A stretch of 5,628 nucleotides of DNA from positions 1 through 5,628 of the forward strand of contig JAGHRU010000006.1 in the NCBI GenBank assembly GCA_018066225.1. Reading direction: 5' to 3'. The DNA is from Candidatus Equimonas enterica. GTDB lineage: Bacteria > Bacteroidota > Bacteroidia > Bacteroidales > Bacteroidaceae. Every line of letters begins with the position of its first letter. Position 1 is the stretch's first letter. The position numbers were made by a program, and so were the translations under genes. The notes under the pieces were generated by a model. The model was not told where the DNA came from, ran no database searches, and saw only the letters and a program-made list of their open reading frames with translations. This document shows, piece by piece, positions 1 to 5,356 of the stretch.

Positions 1-1
1 C

Positions 2-214
2 AAGGGCGTGGACGACCACGGCGTGCTGCACAGCATCGCCAACGTCTTGGAAGAACTCAAGCAGTATGTCGTCAAGAGCATCGCCCTAACTACCGATGCC
101 GGCATCTTCGACGGCGAGATGCTGATAGCCGTCTATGACACCGAGGACGTCGCCCATGTCTGTGCCGAACTGCAACGTATCGACAACGTTATCTACGCAG
201 CGCGTATCGACTGA
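2..214 (+). CDS. RelA/SpoT-family (p)ppGpp synthetase/hydrolase, C-terminal ACT domain (5' end outside window)
   Basis: Only the last 70 codons are present; the frame is open to the left edge and ends at TGA 212-214. The residues read as one ACT domain: a KGVDDHGVLHSIANVL opening (strand, turn, first helix), a SIALTTDAGIFDGEMLIAVYD strand pair, a second helix DVAHVCAELQRI, and a final strand NVIYAARID that ends the protein. This matches the C-terminal ACT domain of long Rel/SpoT enzymes in Bacteroidales, which typically stop on an ARID/SRVD-like tail. In that family the domain senses regulatory signals, while the hydrolase and synthetase domains lie at the N-terminus, here outside the window. 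Whether this is the RelA-like or SpoT-like paralogue cannot be told from the tail. Another ACT protein is possible but less likely. No clear terminator follows; the 74-base spacer holds the tRNA promoter. Confidence 0.75.
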   Translation, partial: KGVDDHGVLHSIANVLEELKQYVVKSIALTTDAGIFDGEMLIAVYDTEDVAHVCAELQRIDNVIYAARID

Positions 215-248
215 CACCTGCTGCAAGCAAAAAAAGCGGTGGCTGCGC

Positions 249-280
249 TTGTTCACTTCGCAGAAAAGCCGTAACTTTGC
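249..280 (+). promoter_or_regulatory. Bacteroidetes-type promoter for tRNA-Leu
   Basis: A TAACTTTGC box lies at 272-280 and a TTG lies at 249-251, exactly 20 bases upstream. This fits the Bacteroidetes housekeeping sigma consensus (about TTTG at -33 and TAnnTTTG at -7). Transcription would start a few bases after 280, just ahead of the mature tRNA 5' end at 289. Confidence 0.75.
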
Positions 281-288
281 ACCGCAAA

Positions 289-372
289 GCCCGAATGGTG
301 GAATGGTAGACACGAGGGACTTAAAATCCCTGGCCAGTAATGGCTGTGCGGGTTCGAGTCGCGCTTCGGTCA
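289..372 (+). tRNA. tRNA-Leu (anticodon UAA)
   Basis: An 84-base class II tRNA can be folded by hand. The acceptor is GCCCGAA (289-295) with TTCGGTC (365-371) and discriminator A372. The D stem is GTG/CAC (298-300/311-313). The anticodon stem is AGGGA/TCCCT (315-319/327-331) around loop CTTAAAA (320-326), giving anticodon TAA at 322-324. The long variable arm is GGCCA-GTAA-TGGCT (332-345), as expected for leucine. The T arm has loop TTCGAGT (353-359). CCA is not encoded (CTT follows A372). Two stem mismatches stand out: C290-U370 in the acceptor and G351-G361 in the T stem. All other pairs, the discriminator A and the promoter are intact. The tRNA is probably functional or only recently damaged. 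Confidence 0.9.
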
Positions 373-384
373 CTTTGAGCTTAC

Positions 385-424
385 AGCGAGAGGAGAAAGG
401 CCAGAAAGTCTTTCTCCTCTCGCT
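385..424 (+). terminator. Rho-independent terminator after tRNA-Leu
   Basis: A perfect 15-bp inverted repeat (arms 385-399 and 410-424, core GAGAGGAGAAAG) encloses a 10-base loop and is followed by a short T-rich stretch (TGTTTCT). It lies 12 bases after the tRNA 3' end and before the porX promoter, so it should end the tRNA transcript. Confidence 0.8.
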
Positions 425-458
425 TGTTTCTGCCCGCCACAACAAAAGGCAGAAGGCC

Positions 459-490
459 TTGGCAGGGTAGGAAATAATTAGTACCTTTGC
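459..490 (+). promoter_or_regulatory. Bacteroidetes-type promoter for porX
   Basis: TACCTTTGC at 482-490 is a TAnnTTTGC -7 box, with TTG at 459-461, exactly 20 bases upstream. This is the same geometry as the tRNA promoter 210 bases earlier. A start near 497 would give porX a leader of about 80 bases. Confidence 0.7.
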
Positions 491-579
491 AAACAAAACT
501 TCCCAACGCCTATGTCCGCTGGCACACTGCGCCCTACTACGCAGCATCTGACGGGCACATCAACGACACTATCACACAC

Positions 580-2136
580 ATGGAAGCACGCCTACTCTGG
601 GTAGATGACGAAGTAGATTTGCTCCGTCCTCACCGCCTCTTCCTCGAAAAGCGCGGCTATGTGGTGGACACCGCCTCCAACGGAACGGATGCCATCGACA
701 TGGTCCGCGACAACGACTTTGACCTCGTGCTCTTGGACGAGAATATGCCAGGGCTCTCAGGGCTCGAGACACTGGAAGGCATCAAGCGACTACGCCCTGC
801 CTTGCCCGTGGTCATGGTGACGAAAAACGAAGCCGAAGACCTGATGGACCAAGCCATCGGCGTAGAAATAGCCGACTATCTCATCAAGCCCGTCAATCCG
901 CTCCAGATCCTGCTGACGCTCAAAAAGAATATCCACAAAAACGCCATCGTGCAGGAGGTGACGCAGAGAGACTACCAGCAGGAGTTTGCCAGCCTATCCA
1001 TGCAGGTCGATGAGGCCAAGACGGCGGACGACTGGACGGAACTCTACAAGCGGCTCACGACATGGGAACTGCGCTTGGCGGCCAGTCCCGACAACACGAT
1101 GAGCGAGATGCTATTGCAGCAAAAGGAAGAAGCCAACCTCGCCTTCGCCAAGTTTGTGCGCCGCAACTACGAAGCGTGGATCACCCATCCCGATGATGCG
1201 TCACGGCCGCTGATGAGCACCGACGTGATGCGACGCGCTGTCTTCCCACGTCTATCGGCAGGCAAGCGTGTCTTTCTGCTGGTGCTCGACAACTTCCGCT
1301 ACGACCAGTGGCGCGCTGTGGCCGAACTCCTTGCCGACGATTTCAACATCGACGAAAGCCTCTACTACACCATCCTGCCCACGGCAACGCAGTATGCGCG
1401 CAACGCCATCTTTTCTGGTTTGATGCCGCTGCAAATCAAGCAGATGTACCCTCACCTCTGGGTCGATGAAGAGGAGGATGAGGGTAAGAACCAAAACGAG
1501 GAAGCACTCATACGCGAGCAACTGCTGCGCTACCGTCGCCGCGAAACCTTCACCTACAACAAGGTGAACGACTCGGCCGCCGCCGACCGCCTGCTCTCAT
1601 CGTTTAGCAATCTCACGCAAGCGACACTCGGCGTGCTGGTCATCAACTTCATCGACATCCTCTCCCACGCTCGTACGGAGTCGAAGATGGTGCGCGAACT
1701 GGCTGCTAACGAAGCCGCCTACCGCTCCATCACCACCTCGTGGTTTCAGCACACGGCCATACGCGACCTCTTTCGCCAACTGGCCGAGACGGACTACGAG
1801 ATACTCATCACGACCGACCACGGCAGCATCCGCGTCGATCAGCCCACCAAGGTCATTGGCGACAAGAACGTGAACACCAACCTGCGCTACAAGCTGGGCA
1901 AGAACCTCAACTACAATGTCAAGGAGGTCTATGAGGTGCGACAGCCGCAACGCCTTGGCCTGCCCGCGCCCAACCTCTCCACGGCCTACATCTTCGCCAC
2001 GGGCAACCGCTTCTTTGCCTATCCCAACAACTACAACCACTACGTGCAGTACTACCACGACACCTTCCAGCACGGCGGCATCTCGATGGAGGAAATGATA
2101 GTCCCGCTCGTGACGCTGCGACCGAAAAAGAAGTGA
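580..2136 (+). CDS. porX: PorX-like response regulator with PglZ/alkaline-phosphatase-superfamily output domain
   Basis: The protein has 518 residues, about the length of PorX in Porphyromonas gingivalis. Residues 1-120 are a receiver domain: acidic pair D9/D10, phospho-acceptor D53 in LVLLDENMPGLSG, T81 and K103 (LIKPVNP). A helical linker (about 120-225) follows. The rest is a PglZ domain of the alkaline phosphatase superfamily: VLDNFRYDQW with D237 and D242, a threonine nucleophile candidate in PTATQYARNAIF (T268 or T270), DILSHAR with D359/H363, TTDHGS with D413/H414, and FQHGG with H498. In known PorX these residues bind metal, the protein is reported to act as a phosphodiesterase/phosphatase, and with kinase PorY and sigma factor SigP it controls type IX secretion genes; homologues also occur in Bacteroidetes without that system. 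I chose ATG 580 because the receiver fold starts there; the TTG at 487 lies inside the promoter box. It appears to be transcribed alone, and no porY or sigP is in the window. Confidence 0.93.
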   Translation: MEARLLWVDDEVDLLRPHRLFLEKRGYVVDTASNGTDAIDMVRDNDFDLVLLDENMPGLSGLETLEGIKRLRPALPVVMVTKNEAEDLMDQAIGVEIADYLIKPVNPLQILLTLKKNIHKNAIVQEVTQRDYQQEFASLSMQVDEAKTADDWTELYKRLTTWELRLAASPDNTMSEMLLQQKEEANLAFAKFVRRNYEAWITHPDDASRPLMSTDVMRRAVFPRLSAGKRVFLLVLDNFRYDQWRAVAELLADDFNIDESLYYTILPTATQYARNAIFSGLMPLQIKQMYPHLWVDEEEDEGKNQNEEALIREQLLRYRRRETFTYNKVNDSAAADRLLSSFSNLTQATLGVLVINFIDILSHARTESKMVRELAANEAAYRSITTSWFQHTAIRDLFRQLAETDYEILITTDHGSIRVDQPTKVIGDKNVNTNLRYKLGKNLNYNVKEVYEVRQPQRLGLPAPNLSTAYIFATGNRFFAYPNNYNHYVQYYHDTFQHGGISMEEMIVPLVTLRPKKK

Positions 2137-2191
2137 AACCGCAACAATCTACCTATCAGGCGATTAGCACCAATAGCCGAGATACCCGTCA

Positions 2192-2276
2192 CCATCTGCC
2201 CGGACGCGACGCACTATCTGCCCAGACGCGACACACCATCTGCCCAGATGAGGCGAACGGTCTGCCCTTGTCGTAG
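2192..2276 (+). repeat. Four 22-bp-phased TCTGCCC units between porX and the patatin gene
   Basis: TCTGCCC occurs at 2195, 2217, 2239 and 2261, exactly 22 bases apart. The first two units also share a GACGCGAC segment, while the third (AGATGAGGCG) and fourth (TTGTCGTAG) diverge after the core. The third contains the small palindrome CATCTG-CC-CAGATG. Bases 2257-2274 recur exactly, inverted, at 5248-5265. The units lie about 55 bases after the porX stop and about 55 before the patatin start, and fill the middle of a 195-base spacer. The spacer otherwise shows no T-tailed hairpin and no convincing promoter. The array could be phased protein-binding sites or a remnant of a short repeat element. 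Confidence 0.75.
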
Positions 2277-2331
2277 CGACCGACATTTCGACCAATTTCA
2301 TTAAAGTGCCACCCGAAACCTATCTCCAACT

Positions 2332-3393
2332 ATGACCCCACACACGCATCGCGGCACAGGCCGCCACCTCCGTCGCCTCCCCCTGCTGCTCCTCTTGGTA
2401 GGACTCTGCTTTGGCCTCTGCCTCGAAGCCAGCGGCGCAGGAGGGCGCAAGAAGAAACGCACCGCAGTTCGCCGCCCCAAAGTGGGGCTTGTGCTCGGCG
2501 GCGGCGGCGCGAAAGGAGCCGCCGAAGTCGGCGTGCTGAAATACATCGAGCAGTCGGGGGTGAAGATAGACTACATCGCGGGCACCAGCATCGGCTCTAT
2601 CATCGGTGCGCTGTACAGCGTGGGCTATCGCGCTGCCGACCTCGACAGCCTCTTCCACTCGCAGCAGTGGATTTCGCTCCTGACCGACCGCGACCAGCAG
2701 TCATCGTCGCGGATGTTTACGCGGCGCGACAGCACGCTCTATGTCTTTGGCTTCCCCGTGAAACACGCCAAGAACCCCGACACGCAGCGTCGCCGCACCG
2801 TAGGACTCAGCCACGGCGACAGCATCGTCAGCCTCTTCACCACCATGACACGCCGCAGGGGCGACATCAACTTCGACCGCCTACCCATCCCCTTCCGCTG
2901 CGTCGCCGTCGATCTGCGCGAGCGTAAGGAAGTGGTGCTCCGAAGGGGTAATCTGCCCAAGGCCATGCGCGCCAGCATGGCGATACCCGGCGTCTTCAAG
3001 CCCGTAGAGCAGGACAGTATGCTCCTGGTCGATGGCGGTATGCTCAACAACCTCCCCGTGGATGTGGTGAAAGCCATGGGCGCAGACATCGTCATCGCCG
3101 TGGATCTGACGCAAAACAAACGTAAGAAAAGCGATAAGAAAGGGGAACTCTGGCAGAGCCTCAGGGGCAAGAACGAAGGCTTGGGTGCAGTCTTGTCGTG
3201 GGTGCTAACCCGTCCCGATCTCAACAAATACGACGAGAACGTGCGACAGGCAGACCTCTACATCAATCCCGAACTGCGCAACTGCTCGGCGGCAGACTTC
3301 AAGCCGAAGAAGATAGACTACATGATAAAGCAAGGCGAAAAGGCCGGTAAGGCCGCCCTCAAGGCGCTCAAAAAGATAAAGAAGCAGCAGTAG
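2332..3393 (+). CDS. Secreted/envelope patatin-like phospholipase (RssA-type), short form
   Basis: The protein has 353 residues. Residues 1-36 look like a signal peptide: basic start (HRGTGRHLRR), hydrophobic core LPLLLLLVGLCFGLCL, then small residues ASGA. No convincing lipobox is seen. A basic stretch RKKKRTAVRR follows. The patatin fold begins at about 50 with oxyanion-hole loop GGGGAKG (56-62), the nucleophile elbow GTSIG with Ser86, and the dyad partner Asp234 in VDGG (233-236), so the catalytic Ser-Asp dyad is intact. Patatins cleave acyl esters of phospholipids; the substrate here is unknown. Many Bacteroidales homologues with a signal peptide run to about 750 residues with a C-terminal outer-membrane barrel. 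This one stops after the catalytic domain with a lysine-rich tail (ALKALKKIKKQQ). The location, probably periplasm or surface, is inferred from the signal peptide. No obvious promoter lies directly upstream, so readthrough from porX or a promoter inside the repeats is possible. Confidence 0.88.
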   Translation: MTPHTHRGTGRHLRRLPLLLLLVGLCFGLCLEASGAGGRKKKRTAVRRPKVGLVLGGGGAKGAAEVGVLKYIEQSGVKIDYIAGTSIGSIIGALYSVGYRAADLDSLFHSQQWISLLTDRDQQSSSRMFTRRDSTLYVFGFPVKHAKNPDTQRRRTVGLSHGDSIVSLFTTMTRRRGDINFDRLPIPFRCVAVDLRERKEVVLRRGNLPKAMRASMAIPGVFKPVEQDSMLLVDGGMLNNLPVDVVKAMGADIVIAVDLTQNKRKKSDKKGELWQSLRGKNEGLGAVLSWVLTRPDLNKYDENVRQADLYINPELRNCSAADFKPKKIDYMIKQGEKAGKAALKALKKIKKQQ

Positions 3394-3419
3394 CCGCACA
3401 CGCTCTGCGCCTACGACAA

Positions 3420-3457
3420 GCGCCCGCTACACTCTCCCGAGAGAGTGTGGCGGGCGC
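3420..3457. terminator. Shared hairpin terminator between convergent patatin and mdh genes
   Basis: Arms 3420-3436 and 3441-3457 pair over 17 positions around the tetraloop CCGA. The only non-Watson-Crick position is T3428 against G3449, which is a U-G pair in the plus-strand RNA. The hairpin lies 26 bases after the patatin stop and 34 bases after the mdh stop, so it can serve both. T tails are poor on both sides (CTATTTAG on plus, TTGTCG on minus). Confidence 0.7.
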
Positions 3458-3491
3458 GCTATTTAGCCAACTGGGCTACCAGCAGCAGCGA

Positions 3492-4490
3492 TTAGAGGTT
3501 GGGGTTGATCTTGCCCCACTCGCTGATGGCAGGAATGATGCCGAGCGTGACGAGTTCGTCGCGCATCTTGCAGAGGTGAGCATAGCTCTGGTCGAGCTTT
3601 GCCATCTCTTCTGCCGTACCCTTGGGCATCTGATAGGTGCAACCCGCTGTGCTGAGCGTGGTGTCCATCGCCATCATGATGTTCTGATACTTCTCGTTCT
3701 TGACGTAAGTACCAGCGGGCCAGCGGAAGCTTTCGCCGCCCATGATGGCGCGTATCATCTCAACGGAGCAGTAAGCAGGGCTCTGCCAAGAGCTGCGGCC
3801 GCGAAGCTCGATAATCTTTGCACCACCCTGCGTGGTGTCCTTCTTGAGCTGTTCCCAGTCAGCCTCGCTGCAAGCGTCGGTGCCGATGAGGTCATAGAGA
3901 GGCGTGCCCTTGACCTTGACAGCACTGCCAAATACGGCCATCTGCTCACCGTGGCCGCCGTAGGTGGCGCAACCCGTCACCTCATACTGCTTCACGCCAA
4001 ACTTCTTGGCGATAGCGCTCTGCAAACGTGTGGAGTCGAGAGCGGCGAGCGTGGTCACCTGAGAAGGCTTGAGGCCGGAGTAGAGCAGGGCAACAAGGCC
4101 AGTGAGGTCTGCGGGGTTGAAGATGACGATGAGGTGCTTGAGATCGGGGCAGTACTTCTTGATGTTTTCGCCCAGACCGCGTGCGATGGCGCAGTTGCCA
4201 GCGAGGAGGTCCTCACGGGTCATGCCAGCCTTACGGGGAGCACCGCCAGAGGAGATGATGTACTTGGCATCCTTGAAAGCCTCTTCGGGGTCGGTGGTAG
4301 CCGTCAGCGTAACGCCGTCGTAACCGCAGTGGAACATCTCTTCCATCACACCCATCATGCCGGGTGCAACGACATCATAGAGACAGAGATTGGAAGTGAG
4401 GCGCATGGTCAGAGCCGTCTGCACCATAGTGGAACCGATGGCGCCACCTGCGCCAACGATGACGAGTTTGTCGTCTGTAAGAAAAGCCAT
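3492..4490 (-). CDS. mdh: Malate dehydrogenase (NAD-dependent)
   Basis: The enzyme interconverts malate and oxaloacetate with NAD in the cytoplasm; in anaerobic Bacteroidales it usually works in the reductive branch towards fumarate and succinate. The 332 residues match the Bacteroides/Prevotella form of the lactate/malate dehydrogenase family from end to end, including the terminal WGKINPNL. Visible features are the nucleotide-binding loop GAGGAIG (13-19), the acidic residue D39 after the second strand that selects NAD, substrate-binding R86 and R92 in PRKAGMTREDLL, N125 in VIFNPAD, D152 and R155 in ALDSTRLQ, and the catalytic His180 in YGGHGEQM. No key residue is missing. ATG 4490 gives the expected MAFLTDDKL start, behind an AT-rich leader without Shine-Dalgarno sequence, as is usual in this phylum. 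It is a single-gene unit, divergent from folK. Confidence 0.97.
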   Translation of the reverse strand: MAFLTDDKLVIVGAGGAIGSTMVQTALTMRLTSNLCLYDVVAPGMMGVMEEMFHCGYDGVTLTATTDPEEAFKDAKYIISSGGAPRKAGMTREDLLAGNCAIARGLGENIKKYCPDLKHLIVIFNPADLTGLVALLYSGLKPSQVTTLAALDSTRLQSAIAKKFGVKQYEVTGCATYGGHGEQMAVFGSAVKVKGTPLYDLIGTDACSEADWEQLKKDTTQGGAKIIELRGRSSWQSPAYCSVEMIRAIMGGESFRWPAGTYVKNEKYQNIMMAMDTTLSTAGCTYQMPKGTAEEMAKLDQSYAHLCKMRDELVTLGIIPAISEWGKINPNL

Positions 4491-4538
4491 TGGTGTATAA
4501 TTTTTATAGGGTTTGACAGAAAAATTGCTTATGCGCTA

Positions 4539-4546
4539 CAAAGTTA
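4539..4546 (-). promoter_or_regulatory. -7 box of mdh promoter
   Basis: On the minus strand this reads TAACTTTG, a match to the Bacteroidetes -7 element. A start near 4532 would give a leader of about 40 AT-rich bases before ATG 4490. No good TTG lies 20 bases upstream, so the -33 element is weak or absent. Confidence 0.6.
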
Positions 4547-4651
4547 CAAAATACTTTTGAGGTAACGCTCTCTGCGCCGCATTTTTTTCGTTTCCGCACG
4601 GTTTATCGTCGCCACAAAGGGCGTTAGCGCGTCAGAGTGGCAGATTTTGCG

Positions 4652-4660
4652 TAACTTTGC
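4652..4660 (+). promoter_or_regulatory. -7 box of folK promoter
   Basis: TAACTTTGC matches the Bacteroidetes -7 element, 27 bases before the folK ATG. A start near 4667 would give a leader of about 20 bases. The expected -33 TTG is not seen at the usual distance (GTTAGCGCG lies there). Confidence 0.6.
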
Positions 4661-4687
4661 AGGCATATCCACTACCCTCCTACACCC

Positions 4688-5137
4688 ATGACGCTCTACC
4701 TCTCTCTCGGCTCCAACCTCGGCGACCGCCAGCACTATCTCGACGCCGCCACCAGCCGCCTCATAGCGGCATTGGGGCCGTGTGTCGCAGCGTCCGCAAT
4801 GATGGAGACGGCACCCGTAGAGATGGACTCGTGCCACCACTTCCTCAATGCAGCCATCGCCCTGCGCACCGCAGAGACCGACCCGATGGCTCTGCTCGAG
4901 GTAACGCAGCGCATAGAGCGCGAACTGGGACGCACGCGCAAGAGCAGCGGTGGGCAGCACTACGACCGCATCATCGACATCGACCTTTTGCGCCTCTTCG
5001 ACGACGCCGAGCGCGAAGTCGTGGTGCAGCATCCGCGGCTCACACTGCCGCATCCGCGCATCGCCGAGCGCGACTTCATGCGTCTGCCTTTGGAGGAAAT
5101 CCTCTTGCAGGAGCACCGCCATGCGGACGGCGCGTAA
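4688..5137 (+). CDS. folK: 2-amino-4-hydroxy-6-hydroxymethyldihydropteridine pyrophosphokinase (HPPK)
   Basis: The enzyme transfers pyrophosphate from ATP to 6-hydroxymethyl-dihydropterin, the step before dihydropteroate synthase in folate synthesis. The 149 residues fit a single-domain HPPK. The N-terminal signature YLSLGSNLGDR (4-14) is present, then ETAPVE (40-45) and FLNAAI (52-57) of the pterin site. ERELGRTR (77-84) leads into RIIDIDLL, with the magnesium-binding pair D97 and D99. LTLPHPRIAERDFMRLPL (118-135) carries the conserved His122 and Arg128. ATG 4688 starts directly on the signature, about 20 bases after the likely transcription start. There is no fused FolB or FolP domain and no other folate gene next to it, so it is a stand-alone unit, divergent from mdh. 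A hairpin about 65 bases after the stop probably ends the transcript. Confidence 0.95.
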   Translation: MTLYLSLGSNLGDRQHYLDAATSRLIAALGPCVAASAMMETAPVEMDSCHHFLNAAIALRTAETDPMALLEVTQRIERELGRTRKSSGGQHYDRIIDIDLLRLFDDAEREVVVQHPRLTLPHPRIAERDFMRLPLEEILLQEHRHADGA

Positions 5138-5188
5138 GGCACACCACGCGACACGAAAGCACGGGCGCGCAGAGCACCAGCCGTGCTT

Positions 5189-5276
5189 GGGCAGATAAGT
5201 GAAACGCTCTGCCCGGATAGTTCTCACTATCTGGGCAGAGCGTTTTCACGACAAGGGCAGACCGTGCGGTGGCATC
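5189..5276 (-). repeat. Second set of 22-bp-phased TCTGCCC units, inverted, downstream of folK
   Basis: GGGCAGA (TCTGCCC on the minus strand) lies at 5189, 5233 and 5255. The gaps of 44 and 22 bases keep the 22-bp register of the porX-patatin array, with the position at 5211 occupied by GCCCGGA. Bases 5248-5265 are the exact reverse complement of 2257-2274 (ACGGTCTGCCCTTGTCGT). The set begins about 50 bases after the folK stop, much like the first set after porX. An 8-bp inverted repeat (AAGCACGG 5157-5164, CCGTGCTT 5181-5188) abuts its left end, and the folK hairpin is built from the middle units. Confidence 0.7.
5202..5245 (+). terminator. Hairpin terminator of folK, built from the repeat units
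   Basis: Arms 5202-5220 and 5227-5245 pair over 19 positions around loop TTCTCA. The single exception to Watson-Crick pairing, G5215 with T5232, is a G-U pair in the plus-strand RNA but would be a C-A mismatch in the minus-strand RNA. This favours function on the folK transcript. A run of four T (5243-5246) overlaps the end of the right arm. Confidence 0.65.
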
Positions 5277-5296
5277 GGGATACCCAATAAAACAAG

Positions 5297-5328
5297 GCAC
5301 TGCCGTGAGGGCGACCCCACGGCAGTGC
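5297..5328 (-). terminator. Terminator of the right-edge minus-strand gene
   Basis: A perfect 11-bp stem, GCACTGCCGTG (5297-5307) with 5318-5328, encloses a loop that can extend by GGG/CCC. Read on the minus strand it is followed by CTTGTTTTATTGG, a T-rich tail. It lies 28 bases after the stop at 5357-5359. Confidence 0.75.
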
Positions 5329-5356
5329 TATCAAATTGCAAAGGGAACTAAATGGC

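Noticed and set aside
228..249. Hairpin AAGCG/CGCTT followed by a T run on the minus strand
   Set aside because: The stem is only 5 bp and no minus-strand gene lies upstream of it for which it could be the terminator.
86..547. Open frame of 153 codons on the minus strand across the tRNA region
   Set aside because: It runs antisense through the Rel tail, the tRNA, its terminator and the porX promoter, so it is a chance frame.
487..579. Upstream TTG start for porX
   Set aside because: The TTG is part of the TACCTTTGC promoter box, and the 31 added residues have no counterpart in a receiver domain, which begins at ATG 580.
2192..2276. CRISPR array as explanation of the 22-bp units
   Set aside because: Only a 7-bp core is constant, the intervening 15 bases are too short for spacers and are partly similar between units, and no cas gene is present.
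2952..2958. TCTGCCC inside the patatin coding sequence
   Set aside because: It is a single copy with no neighbour at 22 bases and is explained by the codons it encodes.
3447..4565. Open frame of 372 codons on the plus strand opposite mdh
   Set aside because: It is longer than mdh but is its antisense shadow. The minus strand has a full malate dehydrogenase with every catalytic residue, while the plus frame shows no recognisable domain and runs through the mdh promoter and the shared spacer.
4544..5227. Open frame of 227 codons on the minus strand opposite folK
   Set aside because: It covers folK, its promoter and part of its terminator, has no recognisable domain, and the plus-strand folK signatures are unambiguous.
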